From Bacteroidota bacterium (GTDB lineage: Bacteria > Bacteroidota > Bacteroidia > NS11-12g > UBA9320), in NCBI GenBank assembly GCA_003484585.1, contig DNBZ01000121.1, positions 1 through 8,057 of the forward strand: a stretch of 8,057 nt of DNA, given 5' to 3'. The notes under the pieces are model-generated. The model worked only from the letters and a program-made list of their open reading frames with translations. It had not been told where the DNA came from and did no database searches. Of the stretch, positions 1 to 6,384 are shown one piece after another; positions within the stretch are counted from its first letter, which is position 1; each line of letters starts with the position of its first letter. Made by a program: the position numbers and the translations under genes.

Positions 1-525
1 TCTATATGCGGTACGGTTTAGTATATGATATGCTGTTTGATCTTTCCACAGGTGATTTGCAAATGGTTCGCCGTCTTTGTCTTCTATAATTTTGAAAAGG
101 GTATCGAGTTGTACTTTAGATAAGGTTAAGATAGTGATTTCGTTTTCGAAGGGCATTATTTGGAATACTTCACCCACTGTTATTTCTCCAGAATCTAAGG
201 TGCTTCTTATTCCTCCATAGTTTAGTAAGCAGAAATCTATACGCTCGCCTGTAGCAGAGGCAGCTTGGTATACAGCCTCTGCCATAAAACTACCTAGAAT
301 ACTACTTGGTTTTTTCTTTTCTAAAAACGCTGGGCTAAAACCAATAACCTCATCCATCGCAGCAGCCATATTTTGTTTGTAGGGCTCTATTATGGATTTC
401 ATCTTCTCGCTTTCTAATATAGTGCTGTCTATTGCTATATTATTAGTAGGCAATGCCGTTAGTGGTCCTTTTGCTTTACAGCCTACTAGTGCAAGTATTA
501 AAAATATTTTAAAATGCGATTTCAA
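1..525 (-). CDS. Lipoprotein with 5'-nucleotidase C-terminal domain (partial, 3' end outside window)
   Basis: This frame is open for 175 codons from position 525 to the left edge, so the C-terminus is missing. The start must be TTG at 523-525, because an in-frame TGA lies four codons upstream and the next ATG would remove the signal. From the TTG the protein begins MKSHFKIFLILALVGC, a short lipoprotein signal peptide with lipobox LVGC and lipidated Cys16. Residues about 74-160 resemble the 5'-nucleotidase C-terminal domain (5_nucleotid_C, as in UshA): LNYGGIR at 101-107 and ITVGEVFQIMPFEN at 115-128. In UshA this domain binds the nucleotide while a separate metallophosphatase domain holds the metals. 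Here the metallophosphatase half is absent, and in Bacteroidota it is often a separate neighbouring gene, probably just outside this window. The gene overlaps the upstream gene by 17 nt, so co-transcription is likely. Family assignment is good; activity is inferred. Confidence 0.82.
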   Translation of the reverse strand, partial: MKSHFKIFLILALVGCKAKGPLTALPTNNIAIDSTILESEKMKSIIEPYKQNMAAAMDEVIGFSPAFLEKKKPSSILGSFMAEAVYQAASATGERIDFCLLNYGGIRSTLDSGEITVGEVFQIMPFENEITILTLSKVQLDTLFKIIEDKDGEPFANHLWKDQTAYHILNRTAYR

Positions 526-1054
526 TTTCCTTTTTCATTAGTTCTATTGCACGTTGAGTAGGTGTAGTCTTCTCTTGCATTAGTCTGGTCAATATTTTTT
601 TGCCAAGTCCTGGGCCACTTTCTGTATCACTACATTCTTGATAGCAAGCTTCTACTACGCTGATTGTCTGTTCTTTTACTGCTTTTATCATATTCCAGCA
701 GTCATTGCTCACGTATACTTGCTGCGAGATATTATGGTTAAATTCACTTGTAATAGATTGTATGAGTTCGTGTCTTAACTGATTGGCAGATTGTCCCGAT
801 TTAGATAAGCGTATTACTAAGTTCTCTGGGCTTATTCTGTCTAAAAAGAGTGTTAACCTCTCGTATGCTTGCAACTTGATAGGAGTGAGCTCTCGCATTT
901 GTTCTTTTTTGAGCTCTAAGAGTCTAAGTTTTCTTTGCTCCTCAAAGAACTTATTAATAATGAAGTAGGTTACCCCAAACACGATTAAGCTAGGGACTAC
1001 AAAGTAGAGTATGTTGACTACTACTTCTAATCCTGATATTTCGTATAGTATCAT
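509..1054 (-). CDS. Conserved membrane-anchored protein resembling DUF7935
   Basis: The 181-residue protein starts at ATG 1052-1054; an in-frame TTG three codons upstream is less likely. Residues about 9-34 form one hydrophobic segment (VVVNILYFVVPSLIVFGVTY), followed by a charged, probably helical stretch rich in Lys, Glu and Arg, consistent with a single N-terminal anchor and a cytoplasmic domain. The core has the pattern LQAYERLTLFLDRISPENLV, then EFNHNISQQVYVSNDCWNMI and a C-terminal PTQRAIELMKKEI. This combination matches, from memory, a Bacteroidota-restricted family annotated as DUF7935, with no known function. The length fits that family. It is the first gene of a minus-strand pair with the 5'-nucleotidase-domain lipoprotein, which it overlaps by 17 nt. 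A role cannot be assigned from sequence. Confidence 0.78.
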   Translation of the reverse strand: MILYEISGLEVVVNILYFVVPSLIVFGVTYFIINKFFEEQRKLRLLELKKEQMRELTPIKLQAYERLTLFLDRISPENLVIRLSKSGQSANQLRHELIQSITSEFNHNISQQVYVSNDCWNMIKAVKEQTISVVEACYQECSDTESGPGLGKKILTRLMQEKTTPTQRAIELMKKEIEIAF

Positions 1055-1099
1055 AATGAGCAAACGAATTTAAGAGTATGATAGTCTCGCTACCAAGTT

Positions 1100-1120
1100 T
1101 TTTCGAATTAAAATCGAAAA
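1100..1120. repeat. 7-bp inverted repeat between divergent genes
   Basis: TTTTCGA at 1100-1106 is followed, after a 7-nt spacer, by its exact complement TCGAAAA at 1114-1120. It lies in the 129-bp gap between the divergent DUF7935-like gene and the permease gene. It could be an operator or simply AT-rich chance symmetry. It lacks the T run of a terminator for either gene. Confidence 0.4.
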
Positions 1121-1167
1121 TACACTTGTGTTAATAGAAGTGCTCCCTATTCAGCAAAGTATTGGCT

Positions 1168-1174
1168 TACTTTG
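1168..1174 (+). promoter_or_regulatory. Candidate -7 promoter box for the permease gene
   Basis: TACTTTG resembles the Bacteroidota -7 element TAnnTTTG with one base fewer in the spacer, the same variant as upstream of dnaX. It ends 9 nt before ATG 1184. A possible TTG start at 1172-1174 falls inside this box, which favours the ATG. No -33 TTG at suitable spacing was found. Confidence 0.42.
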
Positions 1175-1183
1175 AACAAGCAA

Positions 1184-2413
1184 ATGACCGTATACCAAAA
1201 TATTAAAGAGGCTTTCACTTCTATACGTGGCAATCTTACTAGAACTATTATTACAAGTCTTATTATCTCCTTCGGTATTATGGCACTAGTGGGCATACTT
1301 ACAGCTATAGATGGCATAGAAACTAGTCTAGTAAAAAACTTTAGTTTTATGGGGGCTAATTCTTTCAATATTCAAAATAGATCTTCCGGTTTTAGTTTGA
1401 GTAGAAATAACAAGCGGGTGTACTATGAAAACATTTCGTACAAAGAAGCTCAAGAGTTTAAAGAAAGGTTTGAGTACAATGCAGAAGTATCTATAAACTC
1501 AAATAACTCGTGGAGTGCTATAGCTAAATACAAGAAGAAAAAAACTAATCCTAATACTAATATAATAGGAGGAGATAATGCCTACTTGAGTGCAGCTGGC
1601 TATGATTTGGCCGAAGGCAGAATGATAACGGAGGCAGATGTAGAACGCAACATTCGTGTGGCGGTCATAGGTCAGGAGATCAAGGAAATGCTTTTTGGTC
1701 AGGCGGATTGTCTTAATAAGTCCATCAAGGTAGGTGGGGTGAAACTAAGAGTCGTAGGACTATTTGCACCTAAAGGAGGAGCGTTTGATTTTGGTGGAGA
1801 TAGGATAGTACTAGTGCCTGTAAGTCTAGCGAGAGCTCAGTTTCCTAAATCTAATACATCCTATAATATAGGTGTGGCCGTGAGCGACGTGAAGGCACTG
1901 GATGCCGTAGCTGCCTATTCGGAGAATCTCTTTAGGCAGGTCAGAAAACTCAAAGTAAAAGAAGTGACTAATTTTAGTATTATAAAGTCTGATAGTATTT
2001 CTGCAGCTTTGATGGAAAACCTACAAGTTATTTTGCTAGGTGCTGTTTTTATTGCAGGCATTACACTTATAGGAGCCGCTATAGCTCTTATGAATATTAT
2101 GCTAGTATCGGTAACTGAGCGTACCAAAGAAATAGGAACTCGCAAAGCAATAGGTGCTAAAAGTGCTACGGTGCTAAATCAGTTTGTGATAGAGGCTATC
2201 ACTATTTGCCAGATAGGTGGTTTAGGAGGGATAGTACTGGGACTCATTATAGGGAATATTACAAGCAGCTATATAGGTGGTAGTTTTATAGTACCTTGGA
2301 ATTGGATGTTTCTAGCCTTAGGAGTGTGCACACTTGTAGGGTTAAGTGCGGGAATTTGGCCAGCGTACAAAGCATCCAAAATAAACCCAATAGAAGCACT
2401 CAGACATGAGTAG
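1184..2413 (+). CDS. ABC transporter permease, MacB/FtsX-like
   Basis: A 409-residue inner-membrane permease of the MacB type. TM1 is at about residues 21-41, after an amphipathic NIKEAFTSIRGNLTR segment. A large extracytoplasmic domain (about 45-275, MacB_PCD-like) follows, then TM2 (about 282-308), TM3 (338-360) and TM4 (374-394). The cytoplasmic loop ERTKEIGTRKAIGAKS after TM2 and the C-terminal PAYKASKINPIEALRHE are hallmarks of FtsX-domain permeases that couple to a MacB/LolD-like ATPase. Such proteins act in mechanotransmission, exporting peptides, lipoproteins or drugs; the substrate here is unknown. No ATPase gene is adjacent, so the partner is encoded elsewhere. Its four-TM layout with a long N-proximal periplasmic domain and 409 residues differs from true FtsX (about 290-300 residues), so it is not the obvious partner of the FtsE at 5569. 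ATG 1184 is preferred over TTG 1172, which would lie in the candidate promoter box. Confidence 0.88.
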   Translation: MTVYQNIKEAFTSIRGNLTRTIITSLIISFGIMALVGILTAIDGIETSLVKNFSFMGANSFNIQNRSSGFSLSRNNKRVYYENISYKEAQEFKERFEYNAEVSINSNNSWSAIAKYKKKKTNPNTNIIGGDNAYLSAAGYDLAEGRMITEADVERNIRVAVIGQEIKEMLFGQADCLNKSIKVGGVKLRVVGLFAPKGGAFDFGGDRIVLVPVSLARAQFPKSNTSYNIGVAVSDVKALDAVAAYSENLFRQVRKLKVKEVTNFSIIKSDSISAALMENLQVILLGAVFIAGITLIGAAIALMNIMLVSVTERTKEIGTRKAIGAKSATVLNQFVIEAITICQIGGLGGIVLGLIIGNITSSYIGGSFIVPWNWMFLALGVCTLVGLSAGIWPAYKASKINPIEALRHE

Positions 2414-2455
2414 TGAATAACTCATTTAAGCAATCCTCTAAATTTTTGGCATAAA

Positions 2456-2481
2456 AAAATCCCGACTAAAGCCGGGATTTT
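2456..2481. terminator. Bidirectional intrinsic terminator between the permease gene and rplI
   Basis: A 9-bp perfect stem pairs AAAATCCCG (2456-2464) with CGGGATTTT (2473-2481) around an 8-nt loop. Read on the minus strand it ends in a run of seven T, a strong intrinsic terminator for rpsF-rpsR-rplI. Read on the plus strand the T run is only four, so it should work less well for the permease gene, which ends 42 bp before it. Confidence 0.9.
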
Positions 2482-2491
2482 CACATTTATT

Positions 2492-2508
2492 ATTCGAAAG
2501 AATCGAAT
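2492..2508. other. Small hairpin just after the rplI stop
   Basis: ATTCGA (2492-2497) pairs with TCGAAT (2503-2508) around a 5-nt loop, between the rplI stop and the main terminator. It lacks a T run, so it is more likely a 3'-end stabilising structure or chance than a second terminator. Confidence 0.35.
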
Positions 2509-2512
2509 TAAT

Positions 2513-2953
2513 TTATTCTTGTATTACGTCTACATCTATCTCTACAGAAACTTCTTTATGTAAAGTGATAGTAGCTTTATACTCTCCTATATATTTCATA
2601 TCTGGAGCAGATATCTTTCTTTTATCTATTTCAAACCCTCTATCTACAAGGCTTTGAGCTAGTTGCATAGTTGTTACAGAACCAAATATTTTCCCATTAG
2701 AACCAGCCTTAGTAGGCACAGTTACTTTGAAATCCTTAAGTTTTTCTGCAACTGCTTTAGCGTCAGCTACTATTTTAGCTTGCTTGTGAGCAGCTTGTCT
2801 CACATTTTCCTCTGCCATTTTGATAGCAGATGGAGTAGCTATAGTTGCTAGACCTTGAGGTATAAGGAAGTTTCTACCGTAACCGTTTTTTACTATTACG
2901 ATGTCATTCTTCTCACCAAAGCCATTCACGAAATCTTTTAATATTACTTTCAT
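2513..2953 (-). CDS. rplI: 50S ribosomal protein L9
   Basis: 146 residues, the usual size for L9. The N-terminal domain is clear: MKVILKDFVNGFGEKNDIV followed by VKNGYGRNFLIPQGLA, the conserved rRNA-binding N domain with its GYxRNFLIP motif. A Lys/Ala-rich helix (about 42-72, including EENVRQAAHKQAKIVADAKA) is the long connecting helix. The C-terminal domain follows with GSNGKIFGSVTTMQLAQSL and the final EVSVEIDVDVIQE. L9 sits at the base of the L1 stalk on the large subunit and helps maintain reading-frame fidelity. It is the last gene of the rpsF-rpsR-rplI operon, 25 nt after rpsR, and the terminator at 2456-2481 closes the unit. There is no ssb gene between rpsF and rpsR, unlike Firmicutes. 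Confidence 0.98.
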   Translation of the reverse strand: MKVILKDFVNGFGEKNDIVIVKNGYGRNFLIPQGLATIATPSAIKMAEENVRQAAHKQAKIVADAKAVAEKLKDFKVTVPTKAGSNGKIFGSVTTMQLAQSLVDRGFEIDKRKISAPDMKYIGEYKATITLHKEVSVEIDVDVIQE

Positions 2954-2978
2954 TGCGTTAAATTTTATTTGGTTAAAC

Positions 2979-3233
2979 TTATTTCATTTGATCTGCTACG
3001 TATGGTAAAAGTGCAATGTGTCTACATCTTTTTACCGCTACAGCGATTTTTCTTTGGAACTTAAGAGAAGTACCTGTAATTCTTCTAGGTAATAATTTCC
3101 CTTGTTCATTAATAAATGGCATTAAGAAATCTGGATTTTTATAATCGATATACTTAATTCCACTTTTCTTGAATCTACAATACTTCTTAGGACGTATTAT
3201 TGGGATTCTTTTATATCTTTTTCTTTTAGCCAT
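2979..3233 (-). CDS. rpsR: 30S ribosomal protein S18
   Basis: 84 residues, normal for S18. The family core is plain: [20 protein letters not shown], then [17 protein letters not shown] and [21 protein letters not shown]. The highly basic N-terminus ([17 protein letters not shown]) is typical of Bacteroidota. S18 forms a heterodimer with S6 on the platform of the small subunit. The gene starts only 3 nt after the rpsF stop, so the two partners are probably translationally coupled and made in equal amounts. No Shine-Dalgarno sequence precedes the ATG, as expected in this phylum. Confidence 0.98.
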   Translation of the reverse strand: MAKRKRYKRIPIIRPKKYCRFKKSGIKYIDYKNPDFLMPFINEQGKLLPRRITGTSLKFQRKIAVAVKRCRHIALLPYVADQMK

Positions 3234-3236
3234 GAC

Positions 3237-3698
3237 TTATTCTGCTTCTTCGTTAGATACTTTTTCTACTTGAGCCTCTGCTACTGGAGCTGCTTTCACT
3301 GGGGCTGCTGGAGCTTCTTTGTCTGCTACTGCAGGAGCTTCTTTCACCTTTGGCTTGTTAAATTCTCCGTTTCTTCTTCTCTCGTTGTACTTAAGAGCGT
3401 GCTTGTCTAGCTTGATGGTTAGGTATCTAAGTACCTGCTCATCTCTTCTAAACGCTAGTTCCAACTTGTCTACTATCTCCGTATCTGCCTCAGCAGCAAA
3501 TTCGTAGATTTGGTAGAAACCAGTTGTTTTTTTCTGAATAGGGTAAGCCATTTTAGTTAGGCCCCAGTTCTCTTTGTGGATGAGCTCTCCACCGTTTTCT
3601 GTAATCAGCTTCTCGAAATCAGATACTGCCTCTTGCAACATCTTTTCGCTAAGCACGGGTGTTAGTACAACTACAGACTCGTAATTAGTTTTTTCCAT
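3237..3698 (-). CDS. rpsF: 30S ribosomal protein S6 with Ala/Pro/Glu-rich tail
   Basis: 153 residues. Residues about 1-105 are the S6 ferredoxin-like fold: YESVVVLTPVLSEKMLQEAV, ENWGLTKMAYPIQKKTTGFYQIYEF and LELAFRRDEQVLRYLTIKLDKHAL. S6 binds S18 and the central domain of 16S rRNA. From about residue 115 a low-complexity tail of about 40 residues follows, rich in Ala, Pro, Glu and Lys with repeated KEAPA-like units, probably disordered; E. coli S6 carries a different tail, extended by RimK with glutamates. This is the first gene of the operon. A good -7 box lies at 3730-3737. The start ATG at 3696-3698 is the only sensible one, since MEKTNYESVVVL matches the family start. Confidence 0.97.
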   Translation of the reverse strand: MEKTNYESVVVLTPVLSEKMLQEAVSDFEKLITENGGELIHKENWGLTKMAYPIQKKTTGFYQIYEFAAEADTEIVDKLELAFRRDEQVLRYLTIKLDKHALKYNERRRNGEFNKPKVKEAPAVADKEAPAAPVKAAPVAEAQVEKVSNEEAE

Positions 3699-3729
3699 TA
3701 TTATATTGTTTATTTTTATAAAAGGGCTG

Positions 3730-3737
3730 CAAAAGTA
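3730..3737 (-). promoter_or_regulatory. -7 promoter box of the rpsF operon
   Basis: On the minus strand TACTTTTG exactly fits TAnnTTTG, the -7 element used by the Bacteroidota primary sigma factor. It ends 31 nt before the rpsF ATG, leaving a leader of roughly 25 nt. No -33 TTG with the usual 17-23 nt spacing is visible; strong AT richness upstream may compensate. Confidence 0.6.
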
Positions 3738-3861
3738 AAATTAATATGCAATATATTCTTATCTTTTTATAGGTTTTTAGGCCTTTTAACTCACATTTCT
3801 TATCTGCAAGGGTGCATTTCTTAAATTACTTGTTAATTGCTCCTCATTTTTTTCAACACTA

Positions 3862-3875
3862 CTTGTTTAAACAAG
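3862..3875. repeat. 14-bp perfect palindrome upstream of dnaX
   Basis: CTTGTTTAAACAAG is its own reverse complement and covers the putative -33 TTG of dnaX (3863-3865). A symmetrical site at this position could bind a dimeric regulator that blocks the promoter. A perfect 14-mer palindrome is expected by chance about once in 16 kb of random sequence, so this is suggestive only. Confidence 0.4.
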
Positions 3876-3893
3876 CACAGAAAACATACTTTG
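3863..3893 (+). promoter_or_regulatory. Candidate dnaX promoter with nearly leaderless start
   Basis: TTG at 3863-3865 and TACTTTG at 3887-3893 are separated by 21 nt, within the range for Bacteroidota -33/-7 elements. The -7 box is one base shorter than TAnnTTTG. ATG 3901 follows only 7 nt after the box, so transcription would begin at or just before the start codon. Confidence 0.5.
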
Positions 3894-3900
3894 CACTCTA

Positions 3901-4989
3901 ATGGGAAGTTATATAGTAAGTGCTAGGAAATATAGGCCAGAAACCTTTGATACGGTTGTAGGTCAAGAGCATATTACCGAGACTTTAATTAATGAGATAA
4001 CCCATAATCGATTAGCTCAAGCATTCTTATTTTGTGGTCCTAGAGGAGTGGGTAAGACCACCTGTGCTCGTATCTTAGCCAAAGAAATAAATAAAGGCAC
4101 TGTACCAGAAGGGTACGATTTCTCCTTCAATATTTTTGAACTAGACGCTGCATCGCATAACTCTGTAGACGATATACGAGCTCTAAATGAGCAAGTACGT
4201 ATACCGCCACAAACGGGAGATTACAAAGTATATATCATAGATGAGGTACATATGCTTTCATCTGCGGCTTTCAATGCTTTCTTGAAAACACTGGAAGAAC
4301 CTCCTAGTTACGCCATCTTTATATTGGCTACTACAGAGAAGCACAAAATACTACCTACTATATTATCTAGATGTCAGGTATTTAATTTTGATAGAATCAC
4401 CATACCTCAGATAGTTGCTCACCTAAAAGGAATAGCAAAAGATGAGAAAATAGAAGCAGAAGAGGAAGCTCTGCACCTTATCGCTCAAAAGGCAGATGGT
4501 GCTATGAGAGATGCTCTTTCTATTTTCGACCAAATGGCCAGTTTCGGTACAGAAGGCAAGATCACCTATGCCGAGGTCATTGAGAATCTAAATATCCTAG
4601 ACTACGATTACTATTTCAAAATCACAGACGGCTTCGTGAGCGGAGATATAAGCAGTGTGCTTGTAATGTACGACGAGATACAACGCAATGGTTTTGATGG
4701 TCAGTTATTTATAAACGGACTAGCAAGTCATTTCAGAGACTTGCTAGTAGCTCAAAATGCAAATAGTCAGCAGCTATTAGAGAAATCTAAAGAGCTAGCG
4801 GGCAAGTACCTTTCGCAAGCTAAGTCAGTAAGTGCATCGTTTATTATAAATGCGATTAATCTACTAGGTGAGTCAGATACAAGTTACAAGACTAGCCGAA
4901 ACCAACGGCTACACGTAGAGTTATGTCTTATAAAACTAGCCTCGCTACAACACGCTATAGACGTAACTAAAAAAAAAAGCCTAGGCTAG
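3901..4989 (+). CDS. dnaX: DNA polymerase III gamma-like short DnaX (unshifted frame)
   Basis: The unshifted frame gives 362 residues and stops at TAG 4987-4989, just past the A run. It contains the AAA+ ATPase and collar domains of the clamp loader, which opens the beta sliding clamp at the replication fork. Visible motifs are Walker A GPRGVGKTT (46-54), Walker B IIDEVH (112-117), the SRC motif with the arginine finger (156-158) and sensor 2 GAMRD (200-204). The collar ends in SRNQRLHVELCLIKLASL. The usual four-Cys zinc module between Walker A and ELDAAS is missing; the space holds NKGTVPEGYDFSFNIF, as I recall for flavobacterial DnaX. The product would lack the C-terminal part that in E. 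coli tau binds DnaB and polymerase alpha, so it equals gamma in design. Unlike E. coli, the short form here comes from ordinary decoding. Confidence 0.9.
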   Translation: MGSYIVSARKYRPETFDTVVGQEHITETLINEITHNRLAQAFLFCGPRGVGKTTCARILAKEINKGTVPEGYDFSFNIFELDAASHNSVDDIRALNEQVRIPPQTGDYKVYIIDEVHMLSSAAFNAFLKTLEEPPSYAIFILATTEKHKILPTILSRCQVFNFDRITIPQIVAHLKGIAKDEKIEAEEEALHLIAQKADGAMRDALSIFDQMASFGTEGKITYAEVIENLNILDYDYYFKITDGFVSGDISSVLVMYDEIQRNGFDGQLFINGLASHFRDLLVAQNANSQQLLEKSKELAGKYLSQAKSVSASFIINAINLLGESDTSYKTSRNQRLHVELCLIKLASLQHAIDVTKKKSLG

Positions 4990-5576
4990 ACAAGCTTATA
5001 AATTCGGGTTTCTTCGCTCACCTATTTGCTGCAGAAGCAGTGGAGGGTGAAACAGTAGAAACGGTGGCAGCTCCCAAAACAAGTTTTAAGAAAGAAGATG
5101 AAGTAATAGCCACCGTAAAACTAGGGGGGCTACGCAGTGGAGTGCATCGCAACAGAGCTACCACCCAAAAAGTGGTAAAAAAAGAAGAAGAGCTAGCCAC
5201 CGATGGGCTAAAAGAACTCACACTAGAAGCAGCTACAGACCTTTTTAAAGCGTATGGTGCAGATCTAGTAGCACAAAAAAGAAGCAGTTTAGCCGCATTT
5301 TTCTCAGACCCATTGATTACGGTAGCTAGAGGTGTAGTGACTTTTACCGTAGGATCTAAGCTGGTAGCAGATGGCATAGACGAGGAGATTAGAAAGATTA
5401 GACAGTATTTCTCCAAAGCATCGTATACTTTGGAAGCGATAGAATGCAGAGTAAACGCCAAGGAGGTAAGTGAATACAAAGTCTTCACGCCAAAAGAACA
5501 ATTTGATGTGATGGCCAAAGAGTTTCCTATACTAAAGGAGTTCGAAGAGCGATTTAATTTAGAGATAGATGGATAA
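3901..5576 (+). CDS. dnaX: DNA polymerase III tau subunit, joined through a frame change at A10
   Basis: This is the full-length clamp-loader product inferred if decoding shifts by -1 (or one A is added, or two lost) in the A run at 4969-4978. It would be about 558 residues: 356 from the first frame, a Lys stretch, then 198 codons (4980-5573). The second part continues PRLDKLINSGFFAHLF, then a charged linker (EGETVETVAAPKTSFKKEDE, KVVKKEEELATDG), then a domain from LKELTLEAATDLF to the end LKEFEERFNLEIDG, which resembles the C-terminal region of Bacteroidota DnaX. The second frame has no credible start of its own: it opens only at 4971 and its first GTG (5040) is unsupported. It ends 8 nt inside ftsE. 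Alternatives are an indel in the assembly or a true disruption. The two-part gene is visible; its expression as one protein is inferred. Confidence 0.75.
4969..4979 (+). other. Slippery A10-G site in dnaX
   Basis: Ten consecutive A followed by G, read in the first frame as AAA AAA AAA AGC. E. coli dnaX uses A AAA AAG for -1 ribosomal shifting and Thermus thermophilus dnaX uses an A9 run for RNA polymerase slippage; both sit near the gamma/tau junction, as this one does. Directly after it lies the palindrome AGCCTAGGCT (4978-4987), which cannot form a hairpin with a normal loop. I see no Shine-Dalgarno-like stimulator upstream, which favours transcript slippage over ribosomal shifting. Confidence 0.7.
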
Positions 5577-6252
5577 ACAGGTAATACAGTTAGTAGATGC
5601 ATTCGTAATACAGCATAATCTAGTGCAGGTGCTTAGTAATGTAAACTTAGCCGTGCAGGCAGGTGAGTTTGCCTATATCATTGGCAAAACGGGGAGTGGC
5701 AAGAGCAGTTTGCTCAAGACACTCTATGCAGATTTACCTCTCAAAGATGGAGAAGGTGAAGTAGCAGGATACAAACTTACGGACATAAAAAAAGAGGATG
5801 TTCCTATGCTAAGAAGAAAGATAGGTATGGTGTTTCAAGACTTTAGTCTACTCTATGACCGTAGTATAAAAGAGAACCTAGAATTTGTACTACACGCTAC
5901 AGACTGGAAAGATAAAAAGGCAGTCGCTAAGCGAATAGACCAGGTAATAGACTCTGTAAGTTTACCCAAGATTCTAGACAAAAAACCACACCAACTCAGC
6001 GGTGGCGAGCAGCAACGAGTAGTGATAGCTAGAGCATTGCTCAATAGTCCTCAGCTTATTTTGGCAGATGAACCTACGGGTAATCTAGACCCAGAAGTGA
6101 GCGACGAAATACTAGAACTGCTACATAATATAGCGACTAATGGTACGGCTGTGCTTATGGCCACACATGATTATCGTCTGATAAATAAATACCCCGGTAC
6201 GGTATACAAAATAGAGAATGGGGTAGTAGACCAAACGAGTTTGTTTGGGTGA
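5569..6252 (+). CDS. ftsE: Cell division ATP-binding protein FtsE
   Basis: 227 residues, the usual size for FtsE, the ATPase that pairs with membrane protein FtsX to control septal peptidoglycan hydrolases. All ABC motifs are intact: Walker A GKTGSGKSS (39-47), Q-loop Gln90 in VFQDFSLLYDRS, signature LSGGEQQRV (143-151), Walker B LILADEP (163-169), D-loop GNLD (171-174) and H-loop His200 in ATHDY. The stretch LYADLPLKDGEGEV and ENLEFVLHATDWK fits Bacteroidota FtsE better than LolD or MacB ATPases. The ATG at 5569 lies inside the last codons of the shifted dnaX frame (8-nt overlap), so ftsE is probably translated after dnaX tau on the same transcript. No ftsX follows; the next plus-strand sequence is the repeat cluster. 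LolD-like function cannot be fully excluded. Confidence 0.9.
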   Translation: MDKQVIQLVDAFVIQHNLVQVLSNVNLAVQAGEFAYIIGKTGSGKSSLLKTLYADLPLKDGEGEVAGYKLTDIKKEDVPMLRRKIGMVFQDFSLLYDRSIKENLEFVLHATDWKDKKAVAKRIDQVIDSVSLPKILDKKPHQLSGGEQQRVVIARALLNSPQLILADEPTGNLDPEVSDEILELLHNIATNGTAVLMATHDYRLINKYPGTVYKIENGVVDQTSLFG

Positions 6253-6255
6253 GGT

Positions 6256-6298
6256 ATTCTTCGATACTTCCTCCTATCGTCGAAAACTCAGAATGACA
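6256..6298 (-). repeat. Hairpin repeat unit A (inverted copy)
   Basis: On the minus strand this reads GTGTCATTCTGAGT, a variable centre, then GTATCGAAGAAT. The ends ATTCT and AGAAT can pair (5 bp); inside, CGATA and TATCG can also pair. It begins 3 nt after the ftsE stop and points opposite to units B-D. The motif resembles widespread intergenic repeats with TCATTCTGAG...CGAAGAAT seen in many Bacteroidota genomes (from memory). Confidence 0.7.
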
Positions 6299-6331
6299 CC
6301 GTCATTGATTCAAATTTTATTGTTAGCAGCG

Positions 6332-6372
6332 TGTCAAGCTGAGTGTTCGCTGCAAGCGAATGTACCGAAGCG
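6332..6372 (+). repeat. Hairpin repeat unit B
   Basis: TGTCAAGCTGAGTG, then the inner stem TTCGC (6346-6350) with GCGAA (6356-6360) around a 5-nt loop, then TGTACCGAAGCG. The outer stem is weaker here because the right end reads AGCG rather than AGCTT. It is preceded by GTTAGCA, as is unit C, so B and C look like a tandem duplication. Confidence 0.85.
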
Positions 6373-6384
6373 TCGTTAGCACGG

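Noticed and set aside
783..968. Short plus-strand frame opposite the DUF7935-like gene
   Set aside because: Shadow of a real minus-strand gene, with no start signal or family pattern.
3699..3725. S6:S18-binding leader element of rpsF
   Set aside because: The leader is only about 25-30 nt and shows no convincing hairpin with the known CCG bulge.
4978..4997. Downstream stem-loop stimulating frameshifting
   Set aside because: AGCCTAGGCT is a palindrome with no loop, and the only alternative stem (AAGC with GCTT) is 4 bp across a 13-nt loop, too weak to claim.
5040..5576. Independent gene starting at GTG 5040
   Set aside because: The frame is open back to the A run at 4971, the protein matches the DnaX C-terminal region, and no promoter or start signal precedes the GTG.
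5018..5602. 194-codon open frame on the minus strand opposite the dnaX 3' part
   Set aside because: It is antisense to the second dnaX frame, its residues are Ser/Ala-rich without family pattern, and the plus-strand frame has convincing DnaX C-terminal sequence.
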